This document shows positions 35,287 through 46,794 of a stretch of DNA of 64,000 nt, piece after piece; the stretch's first letter is position 1, and every line of letters begins with the position of its first letter. This DNA is from Psococerastis gibbosa (Eukaryota > Arthropoda > Insecta > Psocodea > Psocidae). The notes beneath the pieces are model-generated. The model searched no databases and was not told the DNA's origin. It saw only the letters and a list, made by a program, of their open reading frames with translations. The position numbers and the translations under genes are program-made. The DNA lies in NCBI GenBank assembly GCA_963971405.1, contig OZ020485.1:33313921-33377920 (forward strand), read 5' to 3'.

Positions 35287-35672
35287 TGCGCCCATTCCAC
35301 CGACCGGCTAGGGCTATATTTACAAAAACTGTGACGTGGTAGCAGACATTCAAGACTTAGGTGGCGTTTCCACCGACCTCGCATTTCAGAATGCAATTGA
35401 CATTGACGGAAATTATAATTTTTCTTTTTATAGAAATCTATTAAAATGTTTGTACTTAACATATCCCATGACGCCATTTTTTAATTTTAGTTTGATTGTT
35501 TGTGATTTTACTGTATGATCATTGGTCAATTTTAACTATGTCATAGAGGAAAATAAACACTTCCGTCAATTCTGCAATGCTAGGTCGATGGAAACCCCGC
35601 CTACGTCTTGAATGTATGCTACCACGACACTGTTTTTGTAAATAGCCCTAGCCGGTCGGTGGAATGGGCGCC
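35287..35672. mobile_element. Foldback MITE (PIF/Harbinger-like), copy 3
   Basis: It begins TGCGCCCATTCCACCGACCG and ends CGGTCGGTGGAATGGGCGCC. It is flanked by TTA on both sides (35284-35286, 35673-35675). Internal arms include ACTGTGACGTGGTAGCAGAC and its partner near 35611-35640. The central AT-rich part matches copies 1 and 2, but in the opposite orientation. Confidence 0.87.
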
Positions 35673-35675
35673 TTA

Positions 35676-36608
35676 TGCCCGATCTTCTGGTACTTGCAAT
35701 GTAGGCAACTAAGTTCGGAATGAGTTGATGGATTCCGTTATAACTCTGTCCTCCTTTTTGTCTTTACTATTTATCTTATACATAAACAACCTCAAGTTAG
35801 CACTCGAAACGGGGTACACGAAAGGAGCCTCCACGAAGATCGGTTTTATACACGTGGACAAAAACCGATCGGGCGTACCCCGGGCAACGTTAAGTGGAAA
35901 CATCTAGCGGCTAATTCTTTCACCACCGAGAAGAGACCTTCCTCTTCTTTTGTGTATGCACCGACGATGGCGTCGGTTTGGCCGACCCCGGACACGAAAT
36001 AGTATAGCACTCAAAACTCAAATCAATCTGTTGACATGATAACAGTAAAGAAAAAAAAGGGGAATTATATAGTACTTCATTCGGGTATTCACAATACAGA
36101 ATTACGATTCCTCGTGCTACCGCAATTCAGAAAATTGTCTCCCCCCACAAACCCCTACCATGTTTGTCGATCAGAGCTTTGGGGGAAGGGCACATATATA
36201 CACGGGGGAGGGGGACGGACGCATTGGGAAAACAAAATGATTTACGATTTTTTCCGAGGGTCCACATCGGCTCCCGGAATGAAGACTGAGACTTAGGGGA
36301 TTCTGACCCCGTCATCTTTCAATTTCAACTTCAATTAGCTCAATTACGGAGACATCTCGAGTTTCTCCCATCAAATGTTTCAAATTATCAGTTTACTTCC
36401 CTTGCTGTAAAATATACAACATACAGGTATGTTACAGCTGATGGCTTCTTATATAGTCACAAAATAAAATATATATTTTTTCATCAAATTAAATCGTTAA
36501 TGAAACTTATCCTTCGTGGGCACAGGTGCTATAAAATTTTTGCCCGGGTCTACTAGTTAAAATTGTTGTACCACTGTAATTAAAAACTGCATTAGTTTCT
36601 TTCTATCC
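35676..36608. other. Intergenic DNA, partly GC-richer
   Basis: A less AT-rich block at about 35790-36000 (with CGATCGG and CGACGATGGCGTCGG short palindromes) and a G-rich patch near 36179-36220. Frames here have no motif. No gene is supported. Confidence 0.3.
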
Positions 36609-36612
36609 TTAA

Positions 36613-37000
36613 GAGGATATGTTACATAGAAAATTGGCACCCCAAAATTAAATACATTTCATTTTTTATTTAATTAACTCAGCAAGTTATTAAAAATTTG
36701 GCTCATCTACGTTGTAGATGACTATACTTCGAGCATCATATCATCGGGTATTTTTACTTTTCGGTATTGTAGTTCTTCCAAAAATCCCAGAATACGCGTA
36801 ATCTTAGTCCGTTCTGGCATTTATGGAAGAACTAAGGTACCAAAAATTTAATATTTCCTATTACATGATGCATGAAGCAGTCTTGGTACAACTTCCATGA
36901 GCCAAATCTATAAAGACTTGCTTTGTTAATAATATAAAAAAATAAAAAGTCAATAAAAACAACAAATTTTGGGTGCTCATTTTCTACGCAGCATATCCTC
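36613..37000. mobile_element. Foldback MITE with TTAA TSD, copy 1
   Basis: It is flanked by TTAA on both sides (36609-36612, 37001-37004). It starts GAGGATATGTTACATAGAAA and ends with the complementary CTACGCAGCATATCCTC. The arms are long, with TTTTTATTTAATTAACTCAG and a partner TTGTTAATAATATAAAAAAA. Sister copies are at 38038-38403 and 62100-62470. TTAA duplication is the signature of piggyBac-type insertion; the class is inferred, and no transposase is present. Confidence 0.82.
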
Positions 37001-37148
37001 TTAAAGAAACATTCAAATAATGTATAATGTAGTTGTTAGTGTATAACAATAGTACTGTAGATATTACTCAAATAGACTACTGTACCTCTAGTCAAAAATA
37101 AAATTCAATTCAAAACTCTGGTATTATTTTCAAAAACCATGTCCCCAG

Positions 37149-37309
37149 CAATAGCGGATCCTCGGGGGGGGGGGGGGGGTGCCATGAAATTTATAAGATA
37201 CCTAGTAAAAAAATGAATAAAACTCAACTTTTCAACAGCCAAAAAATTACCTTTTTAACTTTAAAAAAACTTGTGACCCCCCCCCCCTTTTGCGCTGGAT
37301 CCGCCCTTG
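37149..37309. mobile_element. hAT-type MITE, CAATAGCGGATCC family
   Basis: This 161-bp element starts CAATAGCGGATCC and ends GGATCCGCCCTTG. It is flanked by GTCCCCAG (37141-37148) and TTCCCCAG (37310-37317), 7 of 8 identical. A 16-17-base G-run sits just inside the left end and a C-run about 20 bases from the right end, so the folded element would pair G-run with C-run. Confidence 0.9.
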
Positions 37310-37317
37310 TTCCCCAG

Positions 37318-38033
37318 TGGGTGGTATCTTATGAACGCTAATCGCATTATCAAAAGTACATGAAATTAATTTGGGTCAGAAGTCCAGTGTTTTACATTAT
37401 TTGCAAACATTTTCATAACTGGGTTTATCGACTACCTTTTGGAAATAATCGCATAATCATGACTATAATGAACATGGTTATACTTGATTTTCATAAATAT
37501 GATGAAGTATAACACACGACGCGGTTCCGGTCCTCTCTTCGCAACCTGTTGTAAATTAGACTGCCTACGATTTAATAAGCTATTATAGTTAATGGTCGAC
37601 ACTTTAAGTAATTTATACTGTGATGAAGACATTATTTCCAGCTAGAAATATCCGTCAACAATCGTCAGTTCTACTGCTCGCTGTTCGGATAAGCTTTACC
37701 AGTGAAATTACTATAATTTTGAGCAGCATGATTTTATGCCCAGTGTACCAGTATATAGATTAGTGAGCTAATAAATTATAGTGTCATTTTAGGAGGCACA
37801 GCAATTATAATTGATAGGTTAGCTCTTAATCAATGCGTTTTAGGACGATAGTAATTTACTGTTGAGTACAACATTAATTTTTTGTATAGAGGTGGGGACT
37901 AAAATGTGCAATAGACATAGCATGCAATTATTGCAATATTAGCACAATTTAAATTTGTTTTCATTCCTTCGCTCGTTTAAATCGTTTAAGATACAAAATT
38001 AAATTGTAGCTGTCAAATGAAATAATACCGATG
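37318..38033. other. AT-rich DNA, nothing identified
   Basis: No gene or repeat end is supported; 37432-37632 is an open frame without motif. Confidence 0.3.
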
Positions 38034-38037
38034 TTAA

Positions 38038-38403
38038 GAGTGTACAGCCCGTAGGAAATTGGCAGCCCGAAATTTAATACTTTTCATTTTTTATTTAATT
38101 AACTAAGCATGTTATTAAATATTTGGCTCATCAAAGTTGTAGAAGACTACTTCATGCATCATATTATAAGTTTTATTTATTTTCGAAATTGTTGTTTTTT
38201 CATAAACATGCAAATATTTTATACACAATAACTTTTCACGTATAATCGATTTTATAAAAAAAACTACAATTTCGAAAACTGAAAATACCTTATTATATTA
38301 TGCATGAAGTAGTCTTCTACAACTTTGATGAGCCAAATTTTTAACAACATGCTTTGTTAATTAAATAAAAAATAAAAAGTATTAAATTTTGGGCTTTACA
38401 CTC
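38038..38403. mobile_element. Foldback MITE with TTAA TSD, copy 2 (diverged)
   Basis: It is flanked by TTAA (38034-38037, 38404-38407). It starts GAGTGTACAGCCC and ends GGGCTTTACACTC. The arms share GGCTCATCAAAGTTGTAGAA and TACTTCATGCATCATATTAT and their complements. It keeps the same arm architecture as copies 1 and 3 but with a different central segment. Confidence 0.82.
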
Positions 38404-38510
38404 TTAACAAGTATCACTTCCCATAAGTATTGCAATTTTGTACAATATTATAGCTAAAATTATCACAAATAATAAGTTAATAATTTTGTTACCTAATATT
38501 ATTATTTTTA

Positions 38511-38661
38511 GACGGGTATTCCATATACGTCAATCGTCAACGAAAAATTGAAAAATGACGTAAATTGACGTGGTAGCAGAATTTTTAGTATGTCTTTAAT
38601 GTCTGCTAAAACGTCATTTTTCAATTTTTCGTTGACGATTGACGTATATGGAATACCCGCC
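38511..38661. mobile_element. Small foldback MITE with TTA TSD, copy A
   Basis: It starts GACGGGTATTCCATATACGT and ends ACGTATATGGAATACCCGCC. Flanks are TTA (38508-38510, 38662-38664). The arms pair for about 58 bp, including CAATCGTCAACGAAAAATTG. The loop carries GACGTGGTAGCAGA, the same internal module as the larger PIF/Harbinger-like MITEs. Confidence 0.9.
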
Positions 38662-38664
38662 TTA

Positions 38665-39530
38665 GCTCCCACTAAAGCAAACCTATTGTATGAGAACGGG
38701 TACGAGTCACTCATGCTCTCCTATTTATCAATTTGCATATGTATGATAATTAATTGTCCCGTGGTTAAATATTGGGTGCCTATACATTTTCCCAACCCTA
38801 AAGTACTGGATTGATCTTAATTTGTACAGATAAGTATTATAATTCATTCATACATAATAGTCAATATTATCTGCAGTATGACTAAAAAATTAGTATCGTA
38901 CATGCTGCCGGACGGCGTATTTACATTACCAAATACTTAAAACTTAGAAAATTGTAGTGGACCTGTCGAAGTAAACTCATTCACATATACACATACAGTG
39001 CAGTTTCCCGTTAATTTAAATGTCATAAAATTTACATTACGAATAACCTCTGTGGAGGTTAATGCATGAAAGCATTCCCATAATTCCAAAACTATGGTAT
39101 TGTACTAAGACATTAAGGGACATGGGAAATTGAAAGTTCCAAGTGTAAGATTTAATTCTGGGAAATAAGGTGACTTCCGTCTGTCGTATATTCTCGCTAT
39201 GTTTATTAGCACTCATTTGACCATGAGTTAGAAATCCTTCAAAGAATTTCTTTTCCAAATGATTACCCATTCTTGTCCCTCAAGCTAAAGTCACAATGGT
39301 ATGAAAAGGTTTCAGTTTTCACATATCTACATATTTTTCCTCTTCAATGGAACAATACAATACAATTGCATGGTGCTTGGGTGCACAATCACCCCCAACT
39401 TTCAAGAGAAGAGAACTGAGCAGTCCGTTAATAATTTATAGATAAATATTCATGCAACCTAAAACTGCAGGTCCTCCAATTTTTTCCCCAAAATCAACTA
39501 ATTCATTGAAAATAGTCTGTTTACCACACC
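38665..39530. other. AT-rich DNA, nothing identified
   Basis: No gene or repeat end is supported. Confidence 0.3.
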
Positions 39531-39533
39531 TTA

Positions 39534-39695
39534 GGCGGGTATTCCACATACGTCAATCGTCAATGAAAAATTGAAAAATGACGTAACAATGAAGTAAATT
39601 GACGTGGTAGCAGAATTTTTAGTATGTCTTTAATGTCTGCTAAAACGTCATTTTTCAATTTTTCATTGACGATTAACGTATGTGGAATACCCGCC
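39534..39695. mobile_element. Small foldback MITE with TTA TSD, copy B
   Basis: It starts GGCGGGTATTCCACATACGT and ends ACGTATGTGGAATACCCGCC. It is flanked by TTA (39531-39533, 39696-39698). It is nearly identical to copy A, with an extra AACAATGAAGTAA before the GACGTGGTAGCAGA module. High arm identity suggests relatively recent movement. Confidence 0.92.
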
Positions 39696-39698
39696 TTA

Positions 39699-41352
39699 AC
39701 ACAATACCATGTTATAAGGCAGAGTACAGACCCTTTATCTAAAATTGTTTAACATCCGAGCACCCCCAAAATATTTGCGCCAGTCCTCGTCCCTCCAGTT
39801 ATAGGACACCTATTGATGTCCCCTTTATTCTGAGGCTTTGAATCCAATAACCAATATTTTACCAAAATAGACTAAATAATATATATGTGTAATATAATTT
39901 GTCATTTTTTTATTTGTTAACTACCATGCCTATATAATATTTTATTGTATTTTATTTAATAACAGGTCTATTTAAAAATATTACATAGAATTTCAACGTA
40001 ATGTTTTATGAAGTCACTGCTGTAGGCCCTATATCGGAGTTTAAATTGACTTTTCAATTTACTCTATGGCATTTGGATCGCTAACCTATGGCTGTCATCA
40101 TTGAATCCCTGGCAATGCACGAAGCCAGTCAGATCGCTTACAAAAATTGAAAATACTGCATATACTGTAATACTGATAGTAATGAAATGAAAGGAAAACG
40201 ACTTTATATTGACATATCAAAAGGCGAACAATAAGACTATAAAGTCTTGTTTTCATGCTAACACTAAATTTGTACATGCATTAAGGAAGAAATGAGTAGT
40301 TTTTGAATATCAGCATTTATAGAAATACAAAAAAAATCTAAAAGTAATCCAGAACAGTAATTCAAATCACTGCTGTGACCAGCTGGTTACAACTAGATAG
40401 GACACATGAATTTAGAATATTACCTATTCCCAGCATACTGGGGAACATGAGAACCTGGTAGTATTGATTATGTCGTTGCTTACAGACATCCTACGGCTAT
40501 TATATAAGGAGGCTATTTTCCTTCGCAGGTTGGAGCTATTACTGCATAAAATTTGAAAAAAGTGAAATTTTCTGATCTTTAAGAGTTTCATTAACTCTAA
40601 ATTTACCGAATTTTTCGCAGCATTTGCAAAAAAAAAAATGATTATCGAGTATCGTCATTGTGCCACTGTTACATATTTTTTCATAGTTATTATTCGCTAC
40701 AATTTTGCCACTAGTATAGGTTTGAACTTCCAACTCAAGGATCGCAGTTTCTTTTCAAATTTATTTCAAATAATTTGCCTATTATTGAATTAGATTATAA
40801 TTATGATAAGGTACTTCTGAATTCAAAAAGATATTTTAAATTAATTTTGTGGTAAAAATTATCGAGATTTTTTTCGATTAGGTTAGGGTACAGTACAAGA
40901 ATGTCTATCCCCACTTCTGCTGAAATTCCCCCCAGAATTTCGGTATTCCCCGCCACTAGCCCCACCAAGAGCGCCATTGGAGCGTTATCACAGCTCCGCA
41001 CGACAAGGGGCTATCTGCCAGTCACCTCGGCGGGTGCCGTCGATGAGATGCCCCTCTCACAACATACCTTCAAACCAACTTGAAAGGGTAGAATCTACCC
41101 TGCGAATTCCAAATTTAATCGTTAATTAATTTATTGTTTTAAAATACGATCAGCAGTAGCCATCAAATGCTGCAACTGAACATTATGATCACTAAGTCGG
41201 ATGTAGTAGAATATTACTGCCGTATATTCAAAAAGAGGGATAAATCCGATTAACTTAATTATTTTTATAATAAGATATGGTTTCTGCATTACAGTTGAAC
41301 GAGAATTTAGACATAATATAATAATAGTAATAAGAAAATAATTTGATAACAT
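39699..41352. other. Intergenic DNA with one GC-richer open block
   Basis: Mostly AT-rich. About 40900-41090 is distinctly GC-richer and open on both strands (40901-41083 plus, 40801-41001 minus), so composition alone explains the frames. It could be a retrocopy or repeat fragment of unknown origin. Confidence 0.3.
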
Positions 41353-41450
41353 GGTACTATCCGACCACGATTGGCTGGCACTTGGAACGCTTATAAGAAT
41401 CGAATGAACAAAGTGTTCCAAGTGCCATCCTATCGTGGTCGGGTAGTACA
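41353..41450. ncRNA. Long near-perfect hairpin, miRNA-like or foldback element
   Basis: The arms 41353-41392 and 41411-41450 are 40 bases each and pair at 35 positions, plus two possible G-U pairs, around an 18-base loop. Core arm sequences are CCGACCACGAT and GGCACTTGGAAC. Size, loop and scattered mismatches fit a miRNA precursor on either strand. An isolated foldback transposon or a young inverted duplication would look the same. No obvious target duplication flanks it, and no second copy was seen in the window. Confidence 0.35.
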
Positions 41451-41707
41451 TAATTTATGCCCATCACTAGTATTTTAATTTGGTCCATATTAAATGAAGT
41501 TTTAATAAATGTGGTATAAATTTCTTTTAATGATTTCATGACTATTACAAATGATTGCTAATAAACACCAATATAAGTACTAATGTCATTTACTATGCAT
41601 GCACCAACGAAAATCCCATAAGAAATCTGCATATGTTTCGTTATTGATTCCGATGGTACCATAGAAAGATGGCGGCTATCAAATGGTTTGGTGTAATCCG
41701 TAATCGT

Positions 41708-42103
41708 GTAATACCATAGATTTTAATAATAATACTAGATAACGAACTCCCCTGCATATTTTGAAGCCAGCCGCCATTGCTATAAGTGGATAGAAAACGT
41801 TGTTTACATTCATTAACACCTTGCGTTCTTATGAGATTTGCTAACATTTTCTGTGAAAATTACGTTCCAAACTTCAATCTTTCAGTTTATTTTGATCAAT
41901 AGTTACATAAAAGACAATATTAACTGAAATTAAATCAAGATAAAATTTATTTCGTCGAGAAGTACTCATTTCATAACAGGTACTTTGCGTTCTTTCCGTT
42001 CTTTCTATCCACTTATAGCAATGGCGGATGGCTTCACAACACTCCCTACAGAGACCATGGGAGTTCGATATCTAATATTATTATTAAAATCTATGTGTAA
42101 TAC
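41708..42103. mobile_element. Large foldback element, about 100-bp arms
   Basis: The left arm (TAATACCATAGATTTTAATA; CCGCCATTGCTATAAGTGGA) is complementary, with small gaps, to the right arm (TCCACTTATAGCAATGGCGG; TATTAAAATCTATGTGTAAT). About 190 bp of AT-rich spacer separates them. The arms differ by several substitutions and an indel, so it is not recent. The class is undetermined. Confidence 0.75.
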
Positions 42104-42174
42104 TGATGAGATTTCCGATTATTTGGATTTGCACCATCAGTATATCTAGATAGCATTGTACAATTGAATTATTC

Positions 42175-42395
42175 AATAGCATATTAATGAAAAATATCGC
42201 CTTCTGCACGTAATAATACAAGGGAAGATAGAAGAAATGCGGGCTCCCGGCAGAAGAACATCCTAGTTGAAAAATCTGAAGCAGTGGCTTGGTAAGAGCA
42301 CAACTTTCCTTTTTAGAGCAGCAGTCGCCAAGGTCCAAATTGCCATGATGATCGCCAATTTTCGATAGAATAGGCATTTAATGAAGAAGAATACA
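42175..42395 (+). mobile_element. Non-LTR retrotransposon 3' end (RTE-like), fragment 1
   Basis: The plus strand reads EKYRLLHVIIQGKIEEMRAP, then GRRTS-stop. After small shifts it continues LKQWLGKSTTFLFRAAVAKV and MMIANF, followed by CATTTAATGAAGAAGAAT. This is the C-terminus of the endonuclease-reverse transcriptase type common in insects (MRNEKYRLL, GKIEG, GRRR, WFGKS, MIAN motifs). It is 5'-truncated with stops and so is dead. Parallel fragments are at 45541 and 61080. Confidence 0.7.
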
Positions 42396-43767
42396 ATACT
42401 CAGTAATATTGAGTACTCACTGCTTTAGGGAGACCGTAGCAGGCTGACTCTAAATATTAAACCTCATTGAAAGAAGTTAGACCAGGTTCAATTAAGATAC
42501 GTTGGAAATAGATTTCTTCATCGTAGGTATTAGAATGAGAATTGACTGGCTTTGCTCATTATTTCATGGCCTCTCCGCTATTTGCATTGAGATGTAGATA
42601 TTAAAAGATAGGATGAGTCCTCTTGCACATCAAGAATGGAATCTATACAACCCCTAGCTACCCGGTAATAATATTATCCTATCCATTCAAATTCGTGATG
42701 AAATTTGTTGAAATTCTAAATCCATAATTTTATCTTCAAAGGTGACAGCAATTGTGATGGAAGGTATACCGTATCCAATGGATTAGCCACTGAATGACGT
42801 TGCAGTAATATACAACTAAATTGCATGATGTGATTTGTTACATTTTCACAGTTTGAGAGACAACGCTCTGATGAGAGCGTCAATATAAGCTTTCACCATG
42901 ACTACTCAAGATTACAATATAGTCATGGCTATACATAATAGTTTTATTTATTTATTATTATGTCTAGGTCGAAACCGGTGGGTTTGGTAGCCCCTACTGT
43001 GTAGCCTTTGACTATTGTCACCAGTATCGTCTCCTTTTTGTAACTTGAGGTTTTACTTTGTTACACCAGTCGTTAGTTCAGGTATTTGTGTCAGCCCCTG
43101 GACCAAGTCCTGTTAAATCATCCCCCCGATTGCAATATTATAGTTAATATTTTTGTAATGAAATAACAACAGTTGTAAGAACTTGGGCTGGGCATCTAAT
43201 AAAATATTCTTTTGACTGTTTTGTCACCATTGTTTTTTTATAAATTTATTGACGTGCCCCACAGCCTATAAAATTTAAAATGAATTTCAGTCTGTTTGGT
43301 AGCTTGTGGTATCGAAATACTACATGATATCATCAAAGATTTGACATGCAGCAGTGTGCCACAAAGAGCAATCTGAACCATGCTCACCATGATGCTGGGA
43401 TCAGTGTCTCAGTCCCCGTTTACATTCCAACTGCTGGGATTGCCAAAACGAGCAAACAATTATAGGAGTAACAGGACTGATTGAGTACCGAGTACCGACG
43501 CTATGGGGACCAATGAAATTACAATTTATAGCACTGATTTATTCGTTTAGCCGCAATGATGTCAATTATAGATTGACGATGTCCATGTTTTGCTTACGCC
43601 AGTTAATTTAGCTTCTTTCGGGGCACCTATGGTGACACCCGGATGTCAAACCTCAAACTTACCAAACAAAAAAACTAAAAAAAAAATAGATTGTATAGGA
43701 CTAAACCTTTTTTAGGAGCTTAGTCAAATTTCGATATAATCAGATTTGTTTTCTATTATAAAAGATT
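42396..43767. other. Intergenic DNA, nothing identified
   Basis: No gene or repeat end is supported. Confidence 0.3.
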
Positions 43768-43914
43768 AATCGCATACAAACAATTTAATGAATGTATCCG
43801 ATTGACCTCTTCAGTTAGTTAGTACCCGTGTTGAGTTACGACAAGTCTCCGATCGCATGGCGTGTAAAGACTCGCACAAGTGCCAGCACGTTACCACCTG
43901 GCCATCGAAGTCGA
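43768..43914 (-). mobile_element. SINE-2 copy
   Basis: Minus-strand reading: CTTCGATGGCCAGGTGGTAA, GAGTCTTTACACGCCATGCG, then TGTCGTAACTCAACACGGGT, GAAGAGGTCAATCGGATACA and ATTCATTAAATTGTTTGTAT. The A box is intact. A short block around TACAGAGGCG is deleted relative to the 9759 and 53159 copies. Confidence 0.75.
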
Positions 43915-44039
43915 GGAGATTTAGGCCTGTTAAAAGAGCCACGCATCCCAAATAAAAACCAAAAAAGTGGATTAAACAATTTTTTTTTTTTAATATGTGA
44001 TAGGGTTTTAATGTTTGTGTATCGAACCGTTAAAATGGA

Positions 44040-44106
44040 GAAGAGCCACACTTGATGAGCCAATGAGCCGCATGCGGCTCCCGAGCCTCATGTTGCCGAC
44101 ACCTGG
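44040..44106 (-). mobile_element. Possible hAT terminal fragment
   Basis: The minus strand begins CAGGTGTCGGCAACATGAGG, followed by a self-complementary GAGCCGCATGCGGCTC. CAGGNGTCGGCAA ends are common among hAT elements. The other end was not found, although AAGAGCCAC recurs at 43933 and 44041. Confidence 0.45.
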
Positions 44107-44299
44107 AATAAACCATTCACAAATTGGCCAGGGTTGTACATGCACGGAAATGGAGAAATATAAGCCGACATCAGTCTCACGCGAAGTAATGAAAAATGAG
44201 AAAATCGAATTAAAAAAAGAAGCTGGGGATTTTTTCGTTTTTCTGGCGGAAAATATGTTTCTGCCAAGCAAACGTCATGCTTTGGACCAATGAGAACCA

Positions 44300-45540
44300 A
44301 GAGTACTCTGTTGCTTTTTCAAATTCCCTGAGGGCGGAAAAATTCCAATTTTTTTTAGAAGTAAACAAATGATGTTGAGGAAAAGGGTTCTGAGATGTCT
44401 TTTAACATTAGTTGACAAGCTCTCCCCACAACAAATTAGAGGCACCTGTTTCAAGTTACGATTTTCTGATTATAATTTGGTATGAAGACCGCAATAATAA
44501 TGATATTGGCAAGTTTGTTTCTTCTTCTTAGCTTGATTCATCTTATCCACAAACCTTTTCCTTAGATGATTTATATACTGGGTGATATAACATTATTACA
44601 TTATTTAATTTACATTATCATCCAGATTTATAGAATTTCAGATAAGAAAACTATTTTTACGCATTATTTATAACAATCATGCGATGATTTTTAAATTATG
44701 CCACACATTTCCACTGTTAATGTGTAACCTTGCAGAGACGGTTTCTTGAATCAATAGGTAGCTTCATTCATCTTATAATTGCATAGATGATCTAAATTTC
44801 ACTAACTTTGAATGCTCTTCATGCAATCGCAGCGTAAAGTACGTGGGCATCTTATTATTAAATGCACCGCTTACTATAAAATGATGTTTTTTTAGTTTTA
44901 AAAATGTACCATGTTTGTTTATTTTTAAAATGTGCAGAGCTACTGCTTTTGGTTCACACCTTAATCATAATGGTTCCTCAATTCACGAGAAAATTTGAAT
45001 ATGAAAGAGCAAACACAGCAAAGCAAATTAATACTTCGCAGGTACAGTAGCTTTGTTCATTCCAACCGACCATGATGGTTAGACCAACACGGATCACTAT
45101 AATTTGCTAGGTCTGCCAGTACATGCGTTCAAATGTTGCATGTTTTCCCGCCTATTGAGAAGTACTTTGACTACAGACATCTGATACCATGCATTATTTG
45201 TCCACTGAACGTTACAAAGCTGTGGGGTAGGGAAAATCATAATATAACAACAGACTCAAGGAAGGCTAAGGTGATCAGTCCCCCCCCCCCCCAGGGCTTT
45301 GCGTAAATTATGGAAAGGACTGGAGTCTGGGGGGGACATTTCTTTATATAGGTACGAACCACATAGTAGCCCATCGCTGGATCTGTCACTGGTAGATAAC
45401 GTTATTGAATTTAACGTTCTTGGTAGGTAATAACACATACGGTATATTAAGTGTCAAAGAATGAGTGCTGAGTTGCATAATCATAAAATTGCAGGAAATT
45501 GGTATGATATTGCAATTTTCATTTCCCTTTGTTGCAAATT
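44300..45540. other. AT-rich DNA with one C-run
   Basis: A C-run at about 45280-45293 followed by GGACTGGAG and a short G-run at about 45329-45335 resembles the interior of a G-run MITE, but termini were not found. Nothing else is identified. Confidence 0.3.
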
Positions 45541-45800
45541 TAAGGATATAGAGTTGCTGCTGACGGTTAAGGAACGGAAACTAGCATACTCCTGTCTTGT
45601 GATGAGGAATGAAAAGTATCGCCTTCAGCAATGATTAATCCAAGGGAAGATTGAAGGACTGAGTGCTCCCGCCAGAACAAGAACCTCCTGGTTGAAAACA
45701 CTGAGACACTGGTTTGGCAAGAGCACGACTTCCCTTTTCGGGGTAGCAGTCTTCAAGGTACAAATTTCCATTCATCCAATCATCGATAGAATGAATATGC
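45541..45800 (+). mobile_element. Non-LTR retrotransposon 3' end (RTE-like), fragment 2
   Basis: Degenerate plus-strand reading contains ELLLTVKERK-like and VMRNEKYRLQQ, then QGKIEGLSAP and WFGKSTTSLF motifs, interrupted by stops. It aligns with 61080-61465 and 42175-42395. It ends near CATTTAAGGAAGTAGAAGG, the family's 3' terminus. Confidence 0.65.
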
Positions 45801-46794
45801 ATTTAAGGAAGTAGAAGGAATCAATAAAATTGTCTCCCTTTTAACTTTGTAATACATTTTTTTTAAAGTATATATTTTTCAATATTATATAAAAAATTAG
45901 TAATTAAAAAAAAGTAGAAGGAAGTTTATTGTCCTCATTGTTTAAATGAGAATTTGATGGCAGTTCTATGTGGACAAAAAAAAAAAAAAACTTTTCTAAT
46001 GTAAAAATACGATATGTGTATGTTTTTCTACAATACGTAACCATTTTAATAGGTCGAATAGTGTAGACTTTGGCCACTCCTTGTTTTATCACTAAATCTA
46101 CACGTTCACGTTACTACTATATAAACATTTTTTGATAACTTCATAGTCAAACTTGGGGACAGCATCTGGTATTAGTAGCCCAGGACTGAAATGTGCCACC
46201 GAATATTTAAAGCAAAAAGCAGGAAAATAAACGATAAAAAAGTTAATGCTAAAATGGTCAAAAAACCCATTATGAGATAAGGAAAACTTCTTTTCCCTCA
46301 AAAATAAAAGTCTCTCCAGAAAATTGAATCAAAAATGGATAAGTTGCTAACAAAGGGCACTTAAAACATGGAGAGAGAAAGATGTAAGCTCCTATTGATT
46401 TATTGCTTGCCCCGCTCTCCGCACGTTATGTTTCATTGCGAAATTCCTATAACTTGTTCTCTCCACCTCTCTGTGATATTGCAAATAGCAATCATACTCA
46501 TACATACACATGTACTGTAAAACTAATTGATTATAGAGTTTCGAAAAATAAACACAATGAATGTCATTTATTACATTATGTTTTATATTAATTATATTTG
46601 ATTTTGTTATTTTTTTGGATGCCAAATTATGTTTGTAGTTAGACAAGGAACATTTTTCACTACTTAATTATAAACATAAAATAAATATTTAAAAAAAAAA
46701 TTGAAGTAAAATAATATAAAGTCTTATAGTAATTATTAATTTAACTTATTTACAGTATCTACTTTACTGATTTTTACGTACTTTTTTGAGGTTA
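45801..46794. other. AT-rich DNA, nothing identified
   Basis: Short frames without motif (45904-46092, 46098-46301, 46392-46646). No repeat end was recognised. Confidence 0.3.

Noticed and set aside
40801-41083. Overlapping open frames on both strands in a GC-rich patch
   Set aside because: Both strands are open because of composition, and neither translation contains a motif that I recognise.
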